Shown here: in pieces, positions 33,052-44,319 of the stretch
How positions within the stretch are numbered: position 1 is the stretch's first letter
Layout of the letters: every line of letters begins with the position of its first letter
DNA from: Lactifluus volemus
Lineage: Eukaryota; Basidiomycota; Agaricomycetes; Russulales; Russulaceae
DNA length: 64,000 nucleotides
Assembly (NCBI GenBank): GCA_022376515.1
Contig: WTXI01000098.1
Span: 1 to 64,000, forward strand
Direction of reading: 5' to 3'
Notes under the pieces: generated by a model
Told to the model about the DNA's origin: nothing
Seen by the model: only the letters and a program-made list of their open reading frames with translations
Databases searched by the model: none
Translations under genes and position numbers: made by a program

Positions 33052-36023
33052 ATAGCGTCGGGTGCAGTTACGTTTTTTATTTCAAGATCCCTGTACTCAC
33101 GAGACTGTACCTGTTACCATTACTACGATCTAGTGGCTGACCTGTTTATATATCACTCTGCGTGATTGTCTCAGGCTGAAGCGCTCTCAGACTTGCTCGC
33201 GCTAGCCCACCTTTTACATGAACTCCACCTCTAGGGGCCGCCTACCCCTGGGGCTGCGTCTTAGATGACGCTGACGACCATTCCAGGTACAGAGCACCGA
33301 GAATTTGTAGGAGGTATGATGAGTACTCTGGAGCAAGTGGAGTAGCATCATGTACGCGAAGATGAGCACCTGGTGCTAGGTTGTTTGCGTGGCTTGTACT
33401 TGTACGCAGCCAGGAACATGAGATACATGTTGTTCTTCTCGAGCATGTGAAGCTGCTGCGAGCCGTCGACGCAATAAGTCATTCTTACTCCTGTTGGGCC
33501 ACAAAAGAGATAGAGCACCTCGATTTCCTCGGCATCGCTGTCACGTCGGCGCTTGTTGGGGCGCACTTCAAGTTCGACTGCGGGGCCAGACGGAGTGCGT
33601 CATCGTAATGAGTCCCTAGCTAAAAATCATAAACTGGCCCTGGAATATTCAGAGAATTCTGATTGTAGTTCCGTAACATAATTCGTCTTCCCTTTTTGGG
33701 GTGGGACCTTAGTTTCCGTCATCAGTGATCGCGGTAGCAGATATTTTAACCCAGTCAACTGGCAGCCGCATCTTAAGCACCTTATATCAAAAGGCCACCT
33801 AACATATCGCCCTCTTGGGGGGACATGAACTACAGGTAGTGACTCATGAACGAGAAGGCGATGATTGGCATGGCGGCCAACTATGATTGAACGTATTGAA
33901 CTCCGAAACTGAGCGGTGAGTTGTGAAGGTGGGAAATCGGTAAAAGAGACATTTTTTCATGGCCTGACTCGGACTGAGTCATCCGCGTCGAGAAACAGAG
34001 CGAGGTGCCTTGCGCATGGCACGCCCGCAGTCAGCTCGGGGAGGTGGGATGTTTTTGGGCCCGGGTAGTCCCATCCGAGGTGTGAAAGGGTCGCTTGCAT
34101 CCGGTGTCATTGATTTCTCAAGGGCATCGGGACAGGAAATGCGGAGATGATAGGCAGCAAGGAAGGCAGAGTGAGGTTAGAGTCGGAGTCCGGGGAGTAC
34201 GTTGGTGTGGGCATGGATTTGTTGGGGAGGTCGATCTGTTACATGGGACAAGTAAGGAGGGCAGATCACGAGAGGAGTGTCCCTACAGCAGTGCTCACAT
34301 ATGTCGGGAGGGTCATAATGTATTCCTGAGTGGAGATGCTGCAACGCAACGGAGGGTGCCTTTTGGTTGTCTGGAATTGGCAGCACTTGAACGACAAGTG
34401 GAGGTTTCGATGCGGGACGAACGAGTGCGGGAAGATGAAACGATGGAGGATGATATTAAAGAGGACTATGTGACAGATGATTCACTGCTATAAGTGAAGT
34501 CACTGCCTCTGACAGTGGCCGTCCTCCACCGATCGACATGACTATAAGAGATGCCGGACTTGTTCCTGGGACTACGCCTGGAATAGGGTAAAACAACGCC
34601 GTCATATCTAGAAGGATAGGAATACACGTGGGCGTGACGCTACACTTCCTTTGGAGAGATGGACTTGGTCTCTTTTCTCTATTTTGAGACGGCAAAGGGC
34701 TTCTTCGACGAGTATGAGAAGATTTGAATAAGCCAAACTCAAAGAGGGTGCTGAAGTCTGACTTGCTGCTGTGACTAAGAGAGGTTAGATTAGAAACACT
34801 TACCATTCGGTATATTGAGTCCTCTCCAATGTTCCTTGTGAGCCACATGCCCCATCGAGTGATTATTGACCCGAAGGAAAAGGCACACGCGTACTTGTGG
34901 TTTGCTGGAGCAGTTGGATATGTGAACAAGCTCGGACGGGTGCTGCACCGGCACGTAATGGCATATATGAGAGGAGCGTGGCCAGGAACACCGCAGACCC
35001 GATAAAAGCGACATGGTACGGTATCGGGCAGAGGGCGTATGCAGAGGATGTGAGATTAGCGCTGTGCTCGGCCCGGCAAAAAACTGTGAGCCAGTCGAAG
35101 CCCAACGCCCTTGCATGTCGTGCAACCGGAGGGCGTCATTTTTAAGATGGACGGGCATGTGCTCGAATGGCAGAAGTGGAAGATGCACATTGGTAGATTA
35201 CTCGTAAGAGTTTCCTAACGATCTACGTCCGCTGATTTGTGCCTCTGAATGGTGCCCCATGAATGTAGACTTCAGCCACCGTGAAGGAATTGCGCCCTTG
35301 GCGATCACATGGAGTCTTGTGGCCGCTATTTTACTGTCTCTCGCTCACAGTGATGGTGGTGCCCTATGGCGCACCCGAGTATCCTCATCCGCAAACCTTT
35401 TGCTTTTGATAGTTGCACTGAGATGGCCAATGGAATGACCAGAGAAAGAAGCTGATATAGACAAAATGACCCCCAATTAGAGTATAACATTCTACTGCGA
35501 TCTTACTCTACCCGCCTCCCACCGTCATATAATGCACCTCTCACCTCGCATCCGTGGCAGTTGTACCAGTGTGGCGGAGTGCGGTACGAGAGTCTCACTC
35601 TCCATCGTTCCTTGTATTTGTCCGAGATAAAAGAGGTTGAGAGGTGGCAACAGCCATTAAAAAGGATCCAAAAACAAATCCAAAGATCATTGCAAAATGA
35701 GGAGTGTACTCTCGGAAAACATCGAATGGTCGGGCAAGTCGGGAAATCTGAGGAAGGAAAAAAATGTTACGTAACCTTTTGATGGTTCCTGCAAGGCACG
35801 GCGAATATAGCCCGCCAGCCAGACCCCGTGAACCCCTGCCCAAGTCGCCGAGAATTTTTTATTTTGAAGATATTGCAGCACACACCCTGCCCCCGTTCTT
35901 CTTGCTCAGGCTGCCACCACGACACGCAAGCCGCAACTGCCACAGCACCTAGCTCGGGGCTCGAGCGCCGTGGCCGTGGCGCAGCTCCTCCACGCTCACG
36001 CTCACTACGCTTCTCCCCGCTAC
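33052..36023. other. Spacer of unit B
   Basis: Shorter than the other spacers: about 1.4 kb present in A, C and D (coiled-coil frame region) is missing, and about 720 bp found in no other unit (about 33,250-33,968) stands in its place. A plus-strand frame of 132 codons at 34,095-34,493 (VFLSGDAATQRRVP, ending VTDDSLL) partly matches 46,221-46,457. A minus frame of 72 codons at 33,348-33,566 lies in the unique block. Neither is recognised. Confidence 0.5.
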
Positions 36024-36931
36024 CACACTCGTCGATAAGACAACTGGAACGGAGGTACCCTACCTGTATTGGGAAGCAGTGTAAAGTTCAATTTCAAACC
36101 TAGCTCGCTCGTCTGGCGGTGACTGAATGTTCCTCCTTAGCGTGAATCCTCACATCACAACTCCTGATGTCTCTCGAGCCTCCACTCCTGTAGGCAATGC
36201 GGAGACATTCGATCCTTCTCATGCATCAGTGACTCCGGGAAACTCGATCTTTCTCCCCATAGGCAAAGTTCCGGGCTACTTAGATGCGGCCCTCAAAGCC
36301 CTCACCTTGCACACGGAAGCGCGCACCTCGTTCATCACGTCCGTATCTATTCTCCTCACTTCGAAGACAATGTATCAACGTGGCATATTCGGTGACTGTT
36401 CTACCAGATCTGCTAAAGCATGAGTATGTCGCGCTCCGGTTCCTCCCACAGGAATCGTACGAGCAAGCTGCGCCGATGGTCGTCTCTCCCACGCCTGACA
36501 TGGTCACACACGTGTTCATGCTCTTCTGTGGTGTAGCCCCCGCCGACGTTGAACTTTGGCAATCGGCGAGCGCACTTACGCCCACGGTAGACGATACAAT
36601 ATCCTGGAAGGAGGTTGTCGGGGTCGACGCAGCGCGTGGGCATGATCTGAGGTTAGTGATGGACGTGGGTAACCCTGGGGTATCTCCAGAGGTACCCATA
36701 CCCCTACCCCTGAAAAACCTGTACCCCAGGCACGGGTACGGGTAACCCTCAGGTAAGGCTGTGGGTATCAGATAAAACCCATGCCTAATTGATAAGGGTA
36801 TGGGTTGAAATAAATAAATAAATACAATAATCATACCAGCAGCCCCAGATTACTAATCCAATCAATTCTAGGTAAGATATTCTCACAGTTGCTCACATAA
36901 TCATCCAATAGCACGCTTCCTGACAATTGCA

Positions 36932-37009
36932 CAGATGCGGATTCGAACCCCCGACCTGTGCACACAGCAATATAGGAAAACTATGAGTTTACCATTACAC
37001 CATTGATGC
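36932..37009 (-). tRNA. tRNA-like sequence or tRNA pseudogene inside hAT
   Basis: On the minus strand an A-box (TGGTGTAATGG, 36,992-37,002) and a perfect B-box (GGTTCGAATCC, 36,939-36,949) are spaced as in a tRNA. The acceptor stem does not pair (GCATCAA against the 3' side) and the anticodon stem is irregular, so I take it as a pseudogene or a SINE-like promoter. Confidence 0.4.
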
Positions 37010-37261
37010 TAGAACTGCTGGCACTCCTACAGCTCACTTCAATAGCTGCATTGCCGCTTACCTCAACTGCCTTTGATTTTTCGTTCGTGCGTGTCGCGCC
37101 TTCCCTCTGTCGCCTCCCCCTGTCGCCTCCCTCTGTCGCGGTTCTTTTTGTTCGCCCGCAATCCTTTCTCACCTTGCCACTGCCTTCACCATCAACACTG
37201 TGCTTAGTTTTCTGGTTGTTTTCCGGCACATCGTCTTTTGGAGCACCTCTCCTCTGCTGGC

Positions 37262-37294
<33 letters not shown>

Positions 37295-37524
37295 GCTTTG
37301 CCTCTGCCTCTTGTTATCGTCGCGTTGGAGGGACGTTGGGACGCTTGAAGGGTGCTTCCCATCAGGTGTTGCTAGGTACGCTGCCTTCACTCTTCCACCT
37401 TCTGATTTTTCTGACTTTTGTGAAGCTTTCTTCTTCAGATTCCATTTCCTGGCTCCCCCTTCATTCCCCCTCATCCCCTTCGATGGATGGCCTCGCGTCG
37501 ACGCTGAAGGGAGCCCATCGCACC

Positions 37525-38120
37525 ACATCGACGTCCTTGGCGTCAGGATCGCGCTGGCGGCGCCGTTGCGACCGCCCGAGCGCCTGACGCCTGCGACTGG
37601 CATGGGGCATGGCCTCCTTCCCTCTACCACTTCCCCAGCTGCTTCCAGACTCGAACTTGCACCGCGTCGACGTCGCAAGCGTCAGGATCGTGCTAGCGCC
37701 GCCGTTGTGACTGCCCGAGCGCCTGATGCCTGCGACTGGCATCTGGCACGGCCTCCTCCCCTCTACCGCTTCCCCCGCTGCTTCCTGACTCATAGTTGCA
37801 CTGCGTCGACGTCCTTGGCGTCAGGATCGCGCTGGCGGCGCCGTTGCGACCGCCAGAGCGCCTGACGCCTGGGACCGATGTGCGGCACGCCCTCCTCCCC
37901 TCTACCGCTTCCCCCGCCGCTTCCGGACTCAGAGTCGCACCGCGTCGACTTCTTTGGCAGGATCACGCTGGAAGCGCCGCTGCGACTGCCCTCCTCCCTT
38001 CCCCCGCCGCTTCCAGACTCAGAGTCGAACCGCGTCGACTTCTTTGGCAGGATAGCGCTGGCAGCGCCCTTGCGACTGCCCGAGCACCTGACGCCAGCGA
38101 CTGGTGTGTGCCATGGCATC
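37525..38120. repeat. GC-rich minisatellite inside hAT
   Basis: About five diverged copies of a unit of about 90-140 bp, starting at CGTCGACGTCCTTGGCGTCAGG near 37,527, 37,663, 37,803, 37,942 and 38,033. Later copies are shortened. It causes open frames on both strands that are unlikely to be genes. Confidence 0.7.
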
Positions 38121-38854
38121 CCCACTTCATGTTCTTGCCCCCGCCCCACCCCCCACTGCTGCGGTGCAGCCACGCTCCCTGTACTGCTTCCAGGGCCAAG
38201 CATCGTAGTGGGCCACCTTTCAAGATATTTATTTAAGGATGCCGATTATGCTAGCTCTGGCTCTCATGTCTTAGATAAATTGTCACTAGTCTAGTAATAT
38301 TTAATGCTATGTAGTGTTGTGCAATGCACATGTGGAGGTCAAAAACCGTGGCTGCGGGTCCGGGTCCCGTGGTCTGGGGTATGGGTTTGGTGCGGGCTGG
38401 CAAAATTGATACCCGAGACCCTGGCCCGTGGATACCCTACCCGCAAACCCGGTGGGTATACCCTAACCCGTGTCCATCCCTATCTGAGGTTGTTCCGTGT
38501 GCTGGAGTGGGGTGGAATTGAGATCGAGTGAGGGCGATGCCGTTTGCGGGAGTGATGATAGATGGGTAATATATTGATACGCAAGGGCTTTTATTTTTGC
38601 TGTCGTCAGTGCCCATGATTTTTGGTAACATGAGACGACACCGACAATGACATTTTGTGAATCTGCGCATAAAGCTGGCGGGCCTAGCCCGTTGATGTTG
38701 TGTGCTGTTTGTTCTCAGCGCCCAAGGCAAAAGTGGGGCGTGGCTACTCTACAGTATCTCATATCCATCTCATCTCTCCTACCCTACTCATCGCTTCCTT
38801 CTTACCTATATTTCAGTCTTCGAAGGACATTTCAATAGCTAAAAACATACCCAC

Positions 38855-41800
38855 ATGATCCAAAATTCGTACGTCAGTCTCACACCTTATCGCTAATTGT
38901 CCTTACCTGAGCTGAGCAGCCCAGGTCCTCAAAGCTCCGGAGTAGGCTCCATCAATCGCGGCCATGTCAGCGAGACGCAACAAATCTCGCTTCCTCTCCA
39001 AGTGACCAGTACATACCTTTATCATCCCACTCCAACAGATACTACATTTCTGTTTCGTTAGTCCTAAAAGCGCACAATCTTCCCCGTCTCAAGACCCTAC
39101 TTGGAAGAAAGAGACGATTCTATGCTACTGTGAACCATGGGGAGAGATCGTGGCAGACACAAGCTGTGCGGAGCGTGGGTCAACGTGTGGAATGGAACGA
39201 GAACGTCGACGCTTTGTGAGTCTTGTCATATTTCTGTTCCTACGGATAGCTGAGTCTCCTGCAGCACTGTACAACCATCCTCCAGTATCACCATATCTCT
39301 TTATGTGAAGAAGACTGTGGGGACGGACGTCCTTATTGGAAGTCAGGAGATTACCTGTGAACCCAGAAATGGTTCGCATATTTCTTGGAATTCTTAGTGA
39401 CATTTCTGGCTGAACATCCTACACGAAGAATTTGACGTTGTTCTCGATCATGCTGGACATAATACATCGGAGCCCGCCACAGTATTCCTAACGATCGCCG
39501 TGTCAGCAAACACAGGTTCCTCTCTGGCTGGGGTAGTCAATACCTCGCACCCTACAACGACGGATCCAGCTAGCACTGTTGCTACGCGTCCTAATGTCCT
39601 TTCCATTAAGAGGGATATCACTGGGCTGCCAACAGCAGGAGGCCCGACGGTGGAGTCACGTGACAGAATCCGTCATGCTCAGGAAGCTCTTGACAACATT
39701 GACACGATGAAGACGTGGAAGAATGCTGTGAATGCTGTGAAATGGGTAATGGGCGCTGTCAGTAAAATTGCAGAAGTATGCCCAGTATCGTTTTTGTTAA
39801 TCCGTCCTGAGCTAACTTCCGCTGCTCAGCTGAACCCTTATGCAACACTAGCATGGAACATGCTCTCAAAGATCCCCGAGGTGCGTCTCCTTATCTTGTC
39901 CCAGGACGACATCTCACTCTTTCTTGTTCACCTTGCCGCCAGGTTTTGCTACAGCAAGTTCAGCGTGACGATAACATCCAAACACTACTTGAGGCGATAG
40001 TCGATGCTTTTGAATTCGCGGAAGAGGCCGACCCGTTACGAGGCATCAGGCCGGAGTCTAGGCAAGCAAAGATCCTAGACGAGATGCTGAGATGCGTCAC
40101 CGAATGTGCCGAATTTATCACAACGTATGCGGAGGACGTTAACGTTGGTACGTCGTCTTGGTCTCGCTTGTTGGTCATTATAAACATGTGGTTACAGGAA
40201 AGCGGGTTTTGAAGAATATCGTCGGCCCAGTTGATGAAAAAATTGAACAGCACCGCTCCAACCTCGTCCGACTGCGAGAAAGTTTCCTCGCTCGTGCTAT
40301 TGTCATCGCCGAGGTTACTGTGATAGAGGCTGGTGCGTAATTATCATAGTCACACGATCGTTGGATGATCAATCTCATGGGGAACACAGAGCTGGACGCC
40401 AAAATCAGAGAATTGCCTTATAAAGGAGGCTGGCGATTCGGAGATGAGATGCGCTGTCTTCCAGGCACACGCGAAGACTTCCTGGACCATATTGTCAAGT
40501 GGATCGAGAATCCGGAATCAAATCGTGGGCTCGTTCTATTTGGCCAGGCTGGCACGGGAAAGTCTTCGATTGCATATGAAATTGCACATCGTTTCCTTAA
40601 CAAATATCTCGGCTGTTACTTCGCCTTTCTGAGGAAAGAGCAGTCGAGAGATGAGGCTTATCAGCTGTTCACGACAATTGCCCGGGATCTCTCCGATCGT
40701 AATCTTGCGTTCAAGCACGCCCTCGGCAGGGTAGTCAAGGATGAATCTTCCCTTCGCAATACCCGAAATTATCGTACACTTTTCGAATCTCTCCTTGTTG
40801 AACCGCTGAAGGACCTGTCGCTCCCTCTCCCGGTTCTTATCGTCATCGACGCATTGGATGAGAGTGGAGATGCAGTCGGACAAACTGGATTACACACCTT
40901 TCTGGCCGAACACCTTGCCGACCTCCCACACGAGTTCCGCATACTCATCACTTCAAGACCAGAGGGTGGTATCGAGCCTGCATTCACAGGAGCATCGTCT
41001 GTCGACACGCTCTACATGGATGACAGTGAACTGGCCGCCAAGACGGAGCAAGATATTCTGTTGTATCTTCATCAGAATCTGCCTCGGGACGTGTTCAAGG
41101 AGCATGGTGCTGAACTAGCAAAGGCATCAGAGGGCTGTTCCAGTGGGCAGCTGCTGCATCCGGATTCATAAATGGCCCTCCTGCTAGCTTTGGGTTCAGC
41201 AAGAGAAAGTGTGTTCAGCGCCTGTTAGGACACTCTCGAGATGACAGTGGAGAAGATCCGTTGGACAAATTATACAAAGAAATTCTCGAGGGTTACTTCG
41301 GACCTCAAGAAGCTCAGATTCTATTTCGTTCCGTCATGGGACAGCTTTTCGCCGCATTTGAACCGCTCTCGATAGATTCCTTAATCGCCTTACGTCGACA
41401 TGCCCCCATCGATGACGCCGAAGATTCTGATCCTGTCCTTGAAATGCTCCGTCACCTCGGCTCACTGCTGAGTCACGTGACTTCATCCGACCACACGCGT
41501 CCTATCGTTCCTCTCCACACATCATTCCGCGACTTTCTGACGAGCAAGAAGAATCACATGTTTTATGTGGACCTTGACGACGCCCATCGTGAATTGGCAC
41601 ATTCCTGCGTTAGCTTGATGCTCGTCAAGCTGAAGTTTAACATTTGCGAGCTCGAGTCATCATACCTTGCGAACAGCGATGTCCCAGACCTTAACTCTCG
41701 AATTTGCAAACACATTCCACCTGCTCTATCATATGCCTGCATTTTCTGGGACAATCACTTAGGGCATGTTGATTTCGAGCAAGACCTCTTCGCGAAATTT

Positions 41801-44319
41801 GGATCCTTGTTCGAGACGAAGTTTCTGTTTTGGCTTGAAGTGCTTAGCATCAAGTGCAAAGTGAGGGTTGCTCTTCCAGCATTGTCTTCTCTGACGACAT
41901 GGCTACGGTCTGGCAAGAGTAAGGTATGTACATCCCATACTTGAATATGAATGGTCGCATCATGATACAATTACAACAGCCGTCTGAAACTGCGGAACAT
42001 TTGGTGGCAATTGTGAATGATGGGTCGGCATTTGTGCGGTACTTTGGGATGCCTATTGCAAGGAGTGCACCGCATATCTATATTTCTGCCCTACCATTCG
42101 CACCGTCCTCTTCCCACATCGCCAAGCATTACCTTCATCTATTCCCTCGTACGCTATGCATGGAGCGCGGGCAGTTGTCTCATTGGCCCGCGCTGGAAAT
42201 GACGATTCGGGCACATGAAGGACCAATCGACTCTGTTGCGTTCTCACCAGATGGGCACCGCATTGCCTCAGGCTCACGGGATTTCACGATTCGGGTGTGG
42301 GATGCCACAACCGGGGAGCTTGTAGCAGGCCCGTGTACTGGACACACTGGCAATGTCGGGTCGGTTGCATTCTCTCCTGGAGGGCAGCACATCGCCTCTG
42401 GCTCGAGGGATGGTACGATTCGGGTGTGGGATACTGCAACAGGCGAGATCTTCGCAGGCCCGTTTACTCGTCACACCGGTCACGTCTATTCTGTGGCATA
42501 CTCGCCAGATGGGGAACGCATCGCCTCGGCCTTGCAAGATGGCACTATTTGCGTGTGGGATGTTGCAAAAGGAGCCGTCGTGGCAGGGCCGTTTACTGGA
42601 CACACTAGATGGGCCCGTTGTGTTGCATTCTCGCCGGACGGGAAGCGCATCGTCTCGGCCTCGGGAGATCGCACGATTCGGGTGTGGGATGCTGCCACAG
42701 GAGAGGTTGTTGCGGGCCCGTTCACTAGACACACCGATGATGTCTACGTGGTTGCTTTCTCACCAAACGGGCAGCTCATCGCCTCGGCCTCGACAGATTG
42801 CATGATTCACGTGTGGGACGCTGCGACAGGAGAAGTCATAGTGGGACCATTTATTGGACACACCGATCAGGTCGACTCTGTTGCTTTCTCACCAGATGGG
42901 CAGCTCATTGCCTCGGCCTCATCCGATTGCACTATTCGTGTATGGGATTCCTCGACAGGAAGCGTTGTAGCAGGACCGTTTATTGGACACACCGATCAGG
43001 TCCTTTCTGTTGCATTTTCTCCCGATGGACAACGCATCACATCCGCCTCCTTCGATTGCACGGTTCGTGTGTGGGGCGCCACAGCAGATGTAGTAGTCGA
43101 CCCGCTTCCTGGTCACACCGATTGGGTCTATGCCGTTGCATTCTCACCGGATGGCCGGCACGTTGCGTCAGGCTCATACGATCATACAATTTGCGTGTGG
43201 GATACCACAACAGGGCAAGTCCCGTCGGGCCCATTTACTGGACACACCGGTCAGGTTTATTCTGTTGCATTCTCACCCGATGGGCAGCGAATTGCCTCAG
43301 CCTCGGCGGATCGCACGATTCGGGTGTGGGATGCCGTAACAGGAGAGATGGTAGTAGGCCCGTTTACTGGACACACCGATGAGATCAATTCTGTTGCATT
43401 CTCGCCAGACGGGCGGCGTATTGCCTCAGCTTCGGATGGCGACACCATTTACATCTGGGATGCCGCCACAGGAGTGGTCGTTGTGGGCCCGCTTTCTGAA
43501 CACACCGATCGAGTTTTTTCCGTTGCATTCTCGCCGGACGGGACACGTATCGTATCGGCCTCTGCAGATGGCACGATTCGTGTGTGGGATGCTGAAAATG
43601 GAGAGGCCATAGCAGATCCGTTCACTGGACACACTGAAGCGGTCAGATCTGTTGCATTTTCTCCAGATGGGATGCAAATCGCTTCGGCCTCGGAAGATTG
43701 CACCATTCGCATATGGGATGTTGCAACAGGAGAGGTCATGGTAACACCATTCACAGGACATACAGATGAGGTCAACTCTGTTGCTTTCTCGCCCGATGGG
43801 CAACGTATCGTCTCAGCCTCAGACGATCGCACGATTCGCGCGTGGAATTCTGCCACAGGAGAGGCCATAGCATGCCCTTTTACAGGTCACACAGGTCGGG
43901 TGCTTTGTGTTGCATTCTCACCAGACGGGCGGTGGATTGCTTCGGCCTCGGAGGATAACACGATTCGCCTATGGGATGCTCCAACAGCAGCAAACCCGCT
44001 TAGGAAGTCTGGATACACCGAATCGGTCGACTCTGTTGTAGTCTCGTCGGACATTACGGGCCGGGCCTCACACGATCACACGGTTTGTGCCAAAACAGAA
44101 AATATTGGGAAGGACGACATCATGAACAAATTTCTAATTAATAGTGATGGGTGGATGTGTGGGGAAAAGGGAGAACTTCTTCTGTGGATTCCCCAGGTTC
44201 ACCGACCATATTTTCATAGGTCCAACACTGTCTGGATAGGAGGCAGATACGAAACTTGGCTTGAACTGGAAAATTTTGTACATGGATCAGATTGGGCTAC
44301 AGTACATCACGATGTCTAA
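38855..44319 (+). pseudogene. NLR-C: C2-NACHT-WD40, 1-bp deletion in NACHT exon
   Basis: Exons 38855-38868, 38917-39008, 39062-39215, 39265-39371, 39429-39775, 39830-39880, 39943-40147, 40198-40332, 40390-41923 and 41980-44319. Exon 9 is 1,534 nt against 1,535 in A, B and D. One C is missing near 41,134 (GAGGGCTGTTCC instead of GAGGGCCTGTTCC), giving a stop soon after the NACHT core; P-loop and Walker B are intact upstream. Exon 10 is fully open (780 codons with stop, 14 WD40 repeats, conserved tail) and has a 4-residue longer segment after the last repeat (LRKS). A sequencing error cannot be excluded; if real, the product is a C2-NACHT protein without the WD40 sensor. Intron after exon 2 has GTACAT, intron after exon 1 GTACGT. 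Confidence 0.9.

Larger units (their letters stand above)
26588..36030 (+). repeat. Tandem array unit B
   Basis: Starts at CACACTC 26,588-26,594, where spacer sequence (...CCGCTAC) joins the truncated gene fragment (TCGATAAGACAACTGG...). 9,436 bp to the next junction and free of transposon insertions. Confidence 0.85.
36654..38482. mobile_element. Non-autonomous hAT-type element, 1.83 kb
   Basis: Terminal inverted repeats TAGTGATGGAC (left) and TAGGGATGGAC (right, complement), with an 8-bp duplication TCTGAGGT (36,646-36,653; 38,483-38,490). Both subterminal regions are rich in GGGTA/TACCC motifs. No hAT transposase motif is visible. The interior holds a tRNA-like segment, a Ser/Leu-rich or (on the other strand) Arg/Lys-rich low-complexity frame, and a GC-rich tandem repeat. 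Confidence 0.88.
36031..38531 (+). pseudogene. Conserved basidiomycete protein, broken copy (unit C)
   Basis: Same truncated gene as in units B and D. Here an 11-nt deletion near 36,400 removes the splice acceptor before the YWLPDLLKHEYVALRF exon, and a hAT element interrupts the C-terminal part (36,654-38,482). The coding remnant resumes at 38,483 and ends with EWGGIEIE at 38,531. Confidence 0.55.

Noticed and set aside
36932..37009. Functional tRNA gene
   Set aside because: A- and B-boxes are good but the acceptor stem does not pair and the anticodon arm is irregular, so it is listed only as tRNA-like.
37003..38236. Ser/Leu- and Pro-rich or Arg-rich open frames of up to 221 codons in the hAT element
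   Set aside because: They run through a GC-rich tandem repeat open on both strands, with no domain motif; taken as low-complexity artefacts.
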